Translations under genes and position numbers: made by a program
Part shown: in pieces, positions 20,568 through 28,503 of the stretch
How positions within the stretch are numbered: position 1 is the stretch's first letter
Layout: every line of letters starts with the position of its first letter
NCBI RefSeq assembly: GCF_000170835.1
Contig: NZ_ABCP01000017.1
Location: 1 to 64,000, forward strand
Direction: 5' to 3'
Source of the DNA: Marinobacter algicola DG893
Lineage (GTDB): Bacteria > Pseudomonadota > Gammaproteobacteria > Pseudomonadales > Oleiphilaceae
Length of the DNA stretch: 64,000 bases
Notes under the pieces: model-generated
Database searches by the model: none
Told to the model about the DNA's origin: nothing
Seen by the model: the letters and a program-made list of their open reading frames with translations, nothing else

Positions 20568-22436
20568 ATGACATTTTTCTCTGGGCTCATGGCCAGACAT
20601 TTCCGCCAAACACTGGTTTTGGCTTTCTGCTGGCTGGTTGTTGTCAGGGCGAGCTATGTGTTGCAAAGCGGGGTCGTTCCCAATCCTCTGGCGATGATTG
20701 CCGGCGATCTGGCCGGTGCGTTTGTTCTCGCAGTTTTGCTATGCATCACCAGAGGCATTTCCAGGGTTATTCTGGTCGTGGTCCTGGGATGCGCAACGTT
20801 TGTTGCCGGCATGCACCTCACCGTTCACGGAACCCTGTTCCAGCTGTCACTGATCGGCAAGGGCGTTGATCCGACCTTTGTAACCGGCAGCCTGATCAAC
20901 GTTCACGCGCTTTGGTTTCCCGTCTACCTTTCCCTTGCCGGGTTTCTTCATTGGCGGCACCGTCGGCTCGACCCCGAAGCAGTGCCGGCAGGCAGGACCG
21001 GGCAGGTGTTGGTTGCGGTCCTCGTAGCCGCGATCTATGGCGTGTCGTTCCAGAGCCTTACAACGCCCGCAAACAATGTTGTCGCCAGCTTCTTCGCCCA
21101 GATACCAGGGGCGATCATCGGGCCACTCGCCCCGACACTGTCCACGGAAGACGAGGACCTCAACGGGTCTGAAAAGGCCCTGAAAACCCTGCAGACGGCG
21201 AGCTTTTTTCGTCACCAGGTTGCCGCGCCTATCGTGAAGAACCACCCTAATGTGCTGCTGGTCATGATTGAGGGCATGTCAGGCGGCTATTTCCCAAGCC
21301 TGAGCCGCTATCACGGTCTTGACCCAACCGTTACCCTGGCCAGCCTTGAAGAAAACCTGCGCCGTCATGGATTTCGTCTCTACCGGAATTCGCTGAGCAT
21401 GGAACGTCAGACAGATCGCGGCACCTTTGCCATCCTGTGTGGCGCATACCCGGACTTCCGCCGGCAATCACGGAAAATGGTTGATGTGGCTGAGGGGCGC
21501 GTTGTGGTGGACTGCATGCCCAAACACCTGAAAGAACATGGCTACCGTACGGCCTACTGGCAGGCCGCGCCGCTGGATTATATGCAAAAGGGCGAGTTCA
21601 TGCCGCAGGCCGGATTTATCGATGTCACCGGCGCAAAGATCTTCAACGGCCCCGGAGAAGAAGTGGAAGGTTGGGGGCCACCGGATCCGATCTATTTCAA
21701 CAACGTTGCACAGCGGCTAAGACAGCTTGACGCGAAACCTGGCCCCTGGATGGTCACCTTGTTGAACGTGGGCACCCATCACCCGTTCAAAATCGGAAAA
21801 GAGGCGGAACAGCAACCACCGGACGATGAATTGAATGCCGAGGACATTACACCAGAGCCTCAGGAGGCTCGGAAAAAGGCCATGAAAACCATGGAAGATG
21901 CCTTGAATCAGTTTCTTGACGACCTGGCGTCCGACGGCATTCTTGACGACACTCTCGTCATTATCACTTCTGATGAGTCTGGAGGCTTCATTCGCAAAGA
22001 TCATGAATCAATGCCCCTGAACAGCAACGTTGGCGTGCTGGCGATACGTCCTCCGGACAGCGATTCGCTCGAGGACTATGCCAATCGCGACCAGATCGTG
22101 GCGCAAATCGATATTCCGCCCACCATCCTGGACGCAACGGGGCTCGGGACAAAGGCTGGCGACATGATTGGCCGGAGCCTGCTGGTCAAGCAACCAAAAC
22201 AGCAACGCGACCTGCTGTTGGCGGACACCTACACGGGGCTCAAGTACTTCCTTAGGGAGTCTGGGCAACTCCTGAGTTGCAGCGAACTGATGACTGACTG
22301 CACCACCTGGCGCTTTAATCCGGAGCGACTGTTTGGCACGCTTGAAGCGACGAATGCGGAACCTTTCCTGACATTCGATGAACGCACGGCATTGTTCAAC
22401 AGGGCAGCCCTCATGGAGCCTGCAGAGGACCCCTGA
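20568..22436 (+). CDS. LTA-synthase-like membrane sulfatase (phosphoglycerol-transferase family)
   Basis: 622 residues: about four to five TMs in 10-160, then an extracytoplasmic sulfatase/alkaline-phosphatase-fold domain from about 225. The family (LtaS, OpgB, phosphoethanolamine transferases) moves phospho-headgroups from phospholipids using a threonine nucleophile. I see metal-ligand E235 in MIEGMSGG, candidate nucleophile T282 in ERQTDRGT, H404-H405 in GTHHPF, and D469 in TSDESGG. LtaS proteins have Asp-His at the last site; here it is Asp-Glu (E470), which may alter metal binding. A linker rich in Glu and Pro lies at 412-435. Acceptor and product are unknown. The ATG has no clear ribosome site. 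The GDPD gene follows 33 bases downstream, suggesting co-transcription. Confidence 0.85.
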   Translation: MTFFSGLMARHFRQTLVLAFCWLVVVRASYVLQSGVVPNPLAMIAGDLAGAFVLAVLLCITRGISRVILVVVLGCATFVAGMHLTVHGTLFQLSLIGKGVDPTFVTGSLINVHALWFPVYLSLAGFLHWRHRRLDPEAVPAGRTGQVLVAVLVAAIYGVSFQSLTTPANNVVASFFAQIPGAIIGPLAPTLSTEDEDLNGSEKALKTLQTASFFRHQVAAPIVKNHPNVLLVMIEGMSGGYFPSLSRYHGLDPTVTLASLEENLRRHGFRLYRNSLSMERQTDRGTFAILCGAYPDFRRQSRKMVDVAEGRVVVDCMPKHLKEHGYRTAYWQAAPLDYMQKGEFMPQAGFIDVTGAKIFNGPGEEVEGWGPPDPIYFNNVAQRLRQLDAKPGPWMVTLLNVGTHHPFKIGKEAEQQPPDDELNAEDITPEPQEARKKAMKTMEDALNQFLDDLASDGILDDTLVIITSDESGGFIRKDHESMPLNSNVGVLAIRPPDSDSLEDYANRDQIVAQIDIPPTILDATGLGTKAGDMIGRSLLVKQPKQQRDLLLADTYTGLKYFLRESGQLLSCSELMTDCTTWRFNPERLFGTLEATNAEPFLTFDERTALFNRAALMEPAEDP

Positions 22437-22469
22437 GCTTGAAACTTCGACACGGGGACGATTGCCTGA

Positions 22470-24266
22470 ATGAAGATTCTTGCACTGCACACGCTGGCAT
22501 TCCTGCACGTTCATCGCCGGGCGCTGTTGGTCTTTTACCTGTTTTTCACCGGCCTCGTTCTGGCCGCCATTGCACCGCTCTTTTCCAGCGCCCTGGCAGC
22601 GCTTCGGCCGATAACCGGTCACGCTGCCATCAGCACTGGTGGGCTGGTGCAGTTTGTGGTGTCCCCTGGCGGCTTGCTGTGGCTCAGCGCAACGGCGACC
22701 CTGACCGCCTTCCTGGTGATCCTGCAACAAGCGGGCATGACCTGGATTGCCGCCTCCGGCGGAGGCCGCGAATACCGGATAGCCATTGCCACGCTGTGGG
22801 CTCTTGCGCAACGTTTCAAACAACTACTCACCCTCACCCTGCTGCAATTGGGCGGCCATGCACTGATCGCCGTGCCTTTCCTGCTGGCCATAGTGGCGAG
22901 TTACCAGTGGCTGATCTCACCCCACGACATCTACTATCTGAAGCTGGAACGGCCACCCGAAGTCTGGTGGTTCCTGGGCATATCTGGGGTCGCAGCGCTG
23001 GGAATCGCCGTATGTAACGGCTGGCTTTACCTGCGCTGGGCACTGTCAGTTCCCCTGCTCCTGCTGGAGCGCATGGGTGCGCGCGACGCTCTCAGGCAGA
23101 GTAGCCATTATGTTCACGGCCAGCGCCTGCCCGTGATGGGCGCACTCATCGCCGGCCTGGTCGGCCTGGCCCTGACCCCAATTGCGGTTACATGGCTGTT
23201 CCAGGCGGCGGGAGGCGAGATCCTAACAAGCCTGCCTGAGCGGATGGGCGTGCTGATGCCCGTCACCCTGGGCCTGATCGCGCTCTATACACTGTTCACC
23301 CTCACCGCCGCCTTTGCTGGCATAGCGGCCTACAGCATGCTGACATACAGCGTGTATAGGCAGGCAACGGGTCACCACCGTCACAGCACCGCCCAAAACC
23401 TGCCCCGGCGGGCGTCACCATTGGCGTGGTCGGCCGAACTTTTGATCATCATTCTGGCCGCCACGCAGGCCTGGTTTGTCCTGCAATCCTTCGACCACAG
23501 GGACGATGTTTCCATCACTGCCCATCGTGGCAGTGCTTTCAAGGCGCCGGAAAACACCATGAGCGCCATAGAACAGGCCATCGAGGATGGCGCTGACTAC
23601 ATTGAAGTGGATATCCGCATGACCGCGGACGGCGTGCCGGTGCTTTGGCACGATACCGACATGCGACGTGTCTTCGGCCTGAGCGGCAGGATCTCCGATA
23701 TCACCCTGGAACAGGCCCGTGCCCGGGACGCTGGTTCGTGGTTCGGCCCGGCGTTCAGCGATGAGCGGATTGCCACCCTGGAACGGGTCATCGAAACCAC
23801 CAGAGGGCGAGCCCATTTATACCTCGATCTGAAGCCCGCCCCGGAGACGCCCGACCTGACCAGGGAGGTCGTCCATATGCTGCAGCGCATGGACGCCGTG
23901 GAGAACACGGTGATTGCGGCCGCCGAATGGCGAGTCCTGGCGGAAGCGCGACAACTGGAGCCTTCGCTGAAAACCAGCCTGCTGGCACAATTCATCGTTG
24001 GTCCGCTGTGGGAACAAGACTTTGACATACTGGGCCTGCGACAGAACCGTGTCACTCCTGCCACGGTGGCTCGCACCCACCGTGCTGGCAACGAACTCCA
24101 TGTATGGACGGTCAATACGCCGCAGGCGATGTCACGCTTTATCGACATGGGCGTGGACAATATCATTACCGACCGGCCAGCTATGTTGGCGCAACTGCTA
24201 CAACGCCGGCAGGCACTGACCGACGCAGAACTTCTGGTGATCAAGCTCCGGAACTGGCTGCGCTAG
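22470..24266 (+). CDS. Membrane-anchored glycerophosphodiester phosphodiesterase
   Basis: 598 residues in two parts. Residues 1-345 form a multi-TM membrane domain (about seven to eight helices) of the type often fused to GDPDs. Residues 346-575 form a GDPD barrel: catalytic HRG at 352-354, PEN at 360-362, the acidic pair EVD at 379-381 and the second catalytic His in LWHD at 394. It hydrolyses glycerophosphodiesters to glycerol-3-phosphate and an alcohol; the last TM (around 322-340) probably places the enzyme outside the cytoplasm. It lies 33 bases after the LtaS-like gene on the same strand. That pairing suggests recycling or trimming of glycerophosphate groups, which is inference. Confidence 0.92.
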   Translation: MKILALHTLAFLHVHRRALLVFYLFFTGLVLAAIAPLFSSALAALRPITGHAAISTGGLVQFVVSPGGLLWLSATATLTAFLVILQQAGMTWIAASGGGREYRIAIATLWALAQRFKQLLTLTLLQLGGHALIAVPFLLAIVASYQWLISPHDIYYLKLERPPEVWWFLGISGVAALGIAVCNGWLYLRWALSVPLLLLERMGARDALRQSSHYVHGQRLPVMGALIAGLVGLALTPIAVTWLFQAAGGEILTSLPERMGVLMPVTLGLIALYTLFTLTAAFAGIAAYSMLTYSVYRQATGHHRHSTAQNLPRRASPLAWSAELLIIILAATQAWFVLQSFDHRDDVSITAHRGSAFKAPENTMSAIEQAIEDGADYIEVDIRMTADGVPVLWHDTDMRRVFGLSGRISDITLEQARARDAGSWFGPAFSDERIATLERVIETTRGRAHLYLDLKPAPETPDLTREVVHMLQRMDAVENTVIAAAEWRVLAEARQLEPSLKTSLLAQFIVGPLWEQDFDILGLRQNRVTPATVARTHRAGNELHVWTVNTPQAMSRFIDMGVDNIITDRPAMLAQLLQRRQALTDAELLVIKLRNWLR

Positions 24267-24302
24267 TCTCTTGAACGAGCAAACGCGATACGAGACAACA
24301 AC

Positions 24303-25412
24303 CTACTGAAGGCCGGAAAAATAACCGGGCCTGCGGCCAGCAAGCCGGTAGAGAAACGCAAGAAGCCCCCTCAAGAGCGCAATGGCGGGCCAAAGTAACC
24401 AACTTGCCAGATAAAGCAGCGGCACAAGAATCAGCAACCAGCCCACGAGCTGGACCATCATCGGGGAGACACCCAACACATCGGCGACGCCGGCAAAAAA
24501 GTCGTTGATGATGCTGGGGTGGGCGACCACCAGGTAGCCAGCGCCAATGATCAGAGGCCACTTCGCATAGCGGGCACTGCGGAGAATCAAGCGCCCGCTG
24601 CCGGTAATACGGGCAGCCAACGCTGCGGAGCGGGTTGAAAGTCTGGCGCCCTGGGTCGCCTTTGCCGCCGTACGACCGACCCGAAGCACCTTGACTGCGC
24701 TGGCAAACACCAACACATCCACCGATGCCCAGCCTATGTCACTGGCGGAGATATCCTCTCCGGTTCGGTAATCCGCCTCCAGCTGTCGCACGCCGCTAGT
24801 GAAGAACTGGGCAAGCCCTTCTGTAATCCTCTCGGTCTGCACCCACTGGGTTTCGCCATTGGCATCCACCACGAACTGCCCGAGAAAATCGTGACCCTCG
24901 TTGCGGATGAAGTTCACTGCGTACCAGCCCCGCTGTTCGGGCGTCATAGGCTCTGTTTTTTCCGGCTTCTGTTCGCTCGGGTCCTTGCCACGGAGCTCAG
25001 CGATATAGTTCCGGGCGCGTTCATATTGACGGGCAGCCTTGTTCATCCATTCAATGGAGCTGACAGGCTGGCGAAGGAAGTAGTAAATCGGTGGCAGGGC
25101 GCTCTCTCCATAGGTGCGCAACACCTCCTGGAATTCCGGCTCGGACGCATAAAGCGGAAAAATGGCGCGGGCCATGTCAGGGTGTGCCATCAACGCTGCC
25201 TGGGCCTTGAGGAGCAGAAGAGGATCGCCCCCCAGGTCCAGAATGGCGGCCTGGACGTCAACAGGCTCATCCCCGATATCCTCAAAACCTGGCAATGCCT
25301 CCCGGGCCTGAATCGAAATCAGTTTCTGCTCAATGGGTACCGGATCGGAGGCGACACTGGCGATTGCGGCAACCAGCAGCGCGATACCCAGAATCACCAT
25401 GGCCTTCTTCAA
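24303..25412 (-). CDS. Uncharacterised membrane protein
   Basis: I do not recognise the family. 369 residues: an N-terminal hydrophobic segment (5-21), likely a signal or anchor; a soluble region to about 275, acidic at first, with a Lys/Glu/Pro-rich patch (143-158); a basic Ala/Arg-rich stretch at 243-283; and two to three TMs (about 285-298, 317-358) near the C-terminus. Codon use looks like that of its neighbours. It converges on the GDPD gene (stops 36 bases apart) and is preceded by emrE on the same strand 15 bases away, so the two may be co-transcribed. Confidence 0.75.
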   Translation of the reverse strand: MKKAMVILGIALLVAAIASVASDPVPIEQKLISIQAREALPGFEDIGDEPVDVQAAILDLGGDPLLLLKAQAALMAHPDMARAIFPLYASEPEFQEVLRTYGESALPPIYYFLRQPVSSIEWMNKAARQYERARNYIAELRGKDPSEQKPEKTEPMTPEQRGWYAVNFIRNEGHDFLGQFVVDANGETQWVQTERITEGLAQFFTSGVRQLEADYRTGEDISASDIGWASVDVLVFASAVKVLRVGRTAAKATQGARLSTRSAALAARITGSGRLILRSARYAKWPLIIGAGYLVVAHPSIINDFFAGVADVLGVSPMMVQLVGWLLILVPLLYLASWLLWPAIALLRGLLAFLYRLAGRRPGYFSGLQ

Positions 25413-25427
25413 ACGTCCACCTCGGGC

Positions 25428-25766
25428 TCAATGCGTTGATCCTATACTGCCTGAGAATACGTTGATTACCATAACGCCGGCAACGATGAGGCCGATGCCG
25501 AGGATGGCGGGAAGGTCCAGCGTCTGCCCGAAAAACAGATAACCCGCCAGCGCAATCAAGGCCACACCAGCGCCGGCCCACACCGCATAGGCCACTCCCA
25601 CTGGCAAGGTTTTCAGGGTCAACGCCAGGAAGTAGAACGCCAGGATGTAGGACACCACAACAACCAGCGACGGCCCCAGGCGGGTGAAGCCCTCAGAACT
25701 CTTTAAAAAGGAGGTTCCGATAACCTCCGCAACGATAGCCACCGACAAATATACCCACTGAATCAT
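25428..25766 (-). CDS. emrE: Small multidrug resistance efflux protein, EmrE type
   Basis: A 112-residue, four-TM proton/drug antiporter that exports quaternary cations as an antiparallel dimer. The essential Glu is at residue 14 in AIVAEVIGTS, followed by SEGFTRL, YAVWAGAG and FGQTLDLPAILG, closely resembling EmrE. The start at 25766 gives the family N-terminus; the frame is open 18 codons further upstream, but that would run toward the fpr terminator. It is separated from fpr by that terminator, so it should have its own promoter or a low level of read-through. Confidence 0.93.
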   Translation of the reverse strand: MIQWVYLSVAIVAEVIGTSFLKSSEGFTRLGPSLVVVVSYILAFYFLALTLKTLPVGVAYAVWAGAGVALIALAGYLFFGQTLDLPAILGIGLIVAGVMVINVFSGSIGSTH

Positions 25767-25800
25767 TCTACAGTTCACCTTTCTGACGGGCGCAAAATGC

Positions 25801-25830
25801 AAAAACCCCGAAGCTCTCACTTCGGGGTTT
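25801..25830 (-). terminator. Intrinsic terminator after fpr
   Basis: CCCCGAAG and CTTCGGGG form an 8-bp stem with a 6-base loop, flanked by A4 and T4. It lies 38 bases past the fpr stop and upstream of emrE. Confidence 0.9.
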
Positions 25831-25867
25831 TGCGGACATTGGGATCAACCCTGGCGACGCGGAGAAT

Positions 25868-26638
25868 TTACTGCTCCACGAAGGCCCTCTCGATCACGTA
25901 GTGACCAAGGTTACCATGGCGTGCTTCCTTGAACCCCATGTTATTGAGGATGGAGCAGGTGTCCTTCAGCATGCTGGGGCTGCCACACACCATGAAACGA
26001 TCATTTTCCAGGTCAAACTCCGGCAGGTCCAGATCCTTCGTCAGCTTTCCGTTTTCCATAGCGTCGGTCAGCCGCCCGGTGTTACGGAAGTCCTCACGGG
26101 TGACCGTGGGATAATAAAGCAGCTTGCCATCAACCATTTCACCGAAGAATTCGTTATTCGGCAGTTCCTCAATCTCGGACTGGTACGCCAGCTCGGACTT
26201 GTAGCGAACGCCATGGGTCACGATGACTTTATCAAAAGCCTCATAAACTTCCGGGTCCTTGATGATGCTGATAAACGGTGCCAGGCCGGTACCCGTGCTG
26301 ATCAGCCAGAGATTTTTACCCGGCAGCAGGTTGTCCATAATCAGGGTACCGGTGGGCTTGCGACTGACCATGATCTCGTCGCCAACCTCAATTTTTTGCA
26401 GACGTGATGTCAGCGGGCCGTCCTGAACCTTGATCGAGAAGAACTCCAGCTCTTCTTCATAGTTGGCACTGGCAATGCTGTAGGCACGCATCAGAGGCTT
26501 GCCGTCGGTTTCCAGGCCAATCATTGTGAAGTGGCCATTCTTGAACCGGAAGCCCGGATCACGGGTGGTGGTGAAGCTGAAGAGTGTGTCGTTCCAGTGA
26601 CGAACACTTGTTACACGCTCTTTATTCAGGTTGCTCAT
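25868..26638 (-). CDS. fpr: Ferredoxin/flavodoxin-NADP+ reductase
   Basis: FAD enzyme that passes electrons between NADPH and ferredoxin or flavodoxin, used in redox stress and iron-sulfur repair. 256 residues is the bacterial Fpr length. It has the FAD-binding RAYSIAS motif, the NADP-binding GTGLAPF segment and a C-terminal VCGSPSM motif. It ends in YVIERAFVEQ; this kind of C-terminal extension lies over the flavin in the Pseudomonas/Azotobacter type. It diverges from a LysR-type gene over 119 bases, the arrangement known for fpr and finR, so superoxide- or iron-responsive control by that neighbour is likely. Confidence 0.97.
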   Translation of the reverse strand: MSNLNKERVTSVRHWNDTLFSFTTTRDPGFRFKNGHFTMIGLETDGKPLMRAYSIASANYEEELEFFSIKVQDGPLTSRLQKIEVGDEIMVSRKPTGTLIMDNLLPGKNLWLISTGTGLAPFISIIKDPEVYEAFDKVIVTHGVRYKSELAYQSEIEELPNNEFFGEMVDGKLLYYPTVTREDFRNTGRLTDAMENGKLTKDLDLPEFDLENDRFMVCGSPSMLKDTCSILNNMGFKEARHGNLGHYVIERAFVEQ

Positions 26639-26757
26639 GGTATCGCCCGTTCGTTAGCCGTTAGCAAATAAGTAAAAATCATTGTGTAAATAGTAACCCA
26701 GGGGTAACCTATCGACAAAATGGGATATTTTCATAACCTTATTCGGAATTATCGATT
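26639..26757. promoter_or_regulatory. Divergent fpr/finR control region
   Basis: A 119-base AT-rich intergenic region between divergent fpr and the LysR-type gene. A finR-direction promoter candidate is TCGACA, 16 bases, TAACCT just upstream of the ATG. A LysR-type ATAA-N12-TTAT dyad overlaps it. Individual boxes are uncertain; the shared regulatory role follows from the arrangement. Confidence 0.5.
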
Positions 26758-27693
26758 ATGAAGTTTAGCTTCCGCCAACTCGAGGTCTTCCTGGCTGCGG
26801 CGCACTTCCAGAACATCACCCGTGCGGCGGATTCCCTGGCAATGTCTCAGTCTGCGGCCAGTAGCGCCCTGAAAGAACTGGAGAGCCAGTTCGATATCCA
26901 GCTCTTCGACCGGGTCGGGAAACGACTGCAGCTCAATGAGCTCGGCCGTCTCTATCGGCCAAAGGTCGAGGCTTTGCTGGCGCAGGCCGGGGAGCTGGAA
27001 CAGGCATTCAGCAAGCATACTGAAGTCGGCGCCCTGAAAGTCGGCGCAACCCTCACTATTGGTAACTATCTGGCTGTTGGTGTCATGGCCCAATACATGA
27101 ATACCCCTACCCACCCGAAAGTGGCGCTTGAAGTGGCCAACACCCGCACCATTGCCCAGCGCGTCAAGGATTTTGAACTGGACATCGGGCTGATTGAAGG
27201 TGAACTGCAATCCTCTGAGCTGGAAGTTATACCCTGGCGGGGCGACGAGCTGGTGGTCTTTTGCTCCCCCGACCACCCCTTTGCCCAGAAGGGTAGGCTT
27301 TCGGATGCAGACCTTCGCTCGGCAACCTGGGTGATGCGTGAACAGGGGTCCGGCACCCGGCAGACCTTCGAACGCGGCATGCACGGCCTGCTTCCAGACC
27401 TGGACATACTGCTGGAACTCGAGCATACCGAGGCGATCAAACGAGCAGTGGAAGCCAATCTTGGGATCGGATGCCTGTCACGGGTGTGTCTTGCAGATGC
27501 GTTCAGGCGGGGCAGCCTCGTTCCCCTGAAGGTTCCCGAGGAGCGGCAGTTCGACCGGACTTTTTACTTTATCCTGCACAAACAGAAGTATCGGAGCGCC
27601 GGCATCGACCGCTGGATTGACCTGTGCGAGCAACTTCAGGACCCACCGCTTCCTGAGGAGCGTGGCTTGTTGTACGACAGGACATCCTCCTGA
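26758..27693 (+). CDS. finR: LysR-family regulator, FinR-like
   Basis: 311 residues with an N-terminal winged helix-turn-helix (residues 1-60, starting MKFSFRQLEVFLAAA, with the ADSLAMSQSAASSALKELE recognition region) and a periplasmic-binding-like effector domain (about 90-295). Its position divergent from fpr matches FinR, the activator of fpr under oxidative stress in Pseudomonas; the name rests on that context and general similarity. It converges on miaE with a 13-base gap. Confidence 0.8.
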   Translation: MKFSFRQLEVFLAAAHFQNITRAADSLAMSQSAASSALKELESQFDIQLFDRVGKRLQLNELGRLYRPKVEALLAQAGELEQAFSKHTEVGALKVGATLTIGNYLAVGVMAQYMNTPTHPKVALEVANTRTIAQRVKDFELDIGLIEGELQSSELEVIPWRGDELVVFCSPDHPFAQKGRLSDADLRSATWVMREQGSGTRQTFERGMHGLLPDLDILLELEHTEAIKRAVEANLGIGCLSRVCLADAFRRGSLVPLKVPEERQFDRTFYFILHKQKYRSAGIDRWIDLCEQLQDPPLPEERGLLYDRTSS

Positions 27694-27706
27694 TCCCGCC
27701 TTGCAG

Positions 27707-28309
27707 TCAGACTGGCCCGCCGTGAAACCGGAACTCGGTGTCCGGTGTCTCAATCAGTTGTTGCTCCAGCGCGAGGAAGGTCGCCACCCGATCCTCCACC
27801 GAGCTCGCTGCGGCCTGCTCGGCTAATGTCAGGTAGTCACGGTAGTGTCGGGCTTCGGACTTCAGGAGTCCGGTGTAGAAATCTGACAGTGTCGCATCCA
27901 GATGCGGTGCCAGAGCTGCGAACCGCTCACAGGAACGGGCCTCGATAATGGCACCCACGATCAGCACATCCACCAGCCGACCGGGATCTTCTGTACGTAC
28001 TTCCTGCCGTAACCCGGCTGCGTATCGAGCTGGGCTCAGGTGGCCATAACTCACTCCCCGCTTTTTCATGATAGCCAGCACCTGCTCAAAATGGCGCAAC
28101 TCTTCCCGCGCAAGACGCGACATCCTGTTGAGCAAGTCCGTGTTGTCCACGTAGCGATACATCAAACTCAGGGCCGTGGACGCTGCTTTTTTCTCACAAT
28201 GAGCATGATCAATCAGCATCAGATCCTGATTGGCCACGGCATTTTCAATCCATCGCTGTGGCGTTCTGCAGGGCAGGAAATCGTGAATCTGGTCGAGGGA
28301 ATCGGTCAT
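27707..28309 (-). CDS. miaE: tRNA 2-methylthio-N6-isopentenyladenosine hydroxylase
   Basis: Di-iron monooxygenase that hydroxylates the isopentenyl group of ms2i6A37 in tRNAs reading U-starting codons, using O2. The 200-residue protein has a ferritin-like four-helix layout with metal ligands in EELRHFE, EARSCERF and EARHYRDY. Length is normal. The ribosome site is weak. It diverges from acnB across 194 bases. Its presence implies that miaA and miaB exist elsewhere. Confidence 0.95.
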   Translation of the reverse strand: MTDSLDQIHDFLPCRTPQRWIENAVANQDLMLIDHAHCEKKAASTALSLMYRYVDNTDLLNRMSRLAREELRHFEQVLAIMKKRGVSYGHLSPARYAAGLRQEVRTEDPGRLVDVLIVGAIIEARSCERFAALAPHLDATLSDFYTGLLKSEARHYRDYLTLAEQAAASSVEDRVATFLALEQQLIETPDTEFRFHGGPV

Positions 28310-28503
28310 TGTTTACAGCAGGTCGGGTTCTCGGGCACGGCAGTATACCGCAACAAACCACAATATCCGACCACAGTCCAACTTAACTTTATAAGGGGTT
28401 TCCTATAGAATGCAGCGCCAACTTAGCGCCTTTTCGCCATAAAACTCCCGCCAGGCAACGACGCCCACGGCGCGGGACATTCCAACTGATGAGGGTCCAT
28501 ATC

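Noticed and set aside
20469-20666. 66-codon N-terminal extension of the lipoprotein
   Set aside because: It would overlap the divergent LtaS-like gene, and the ATG at 20468 gives a perfect lipoprotein signal.
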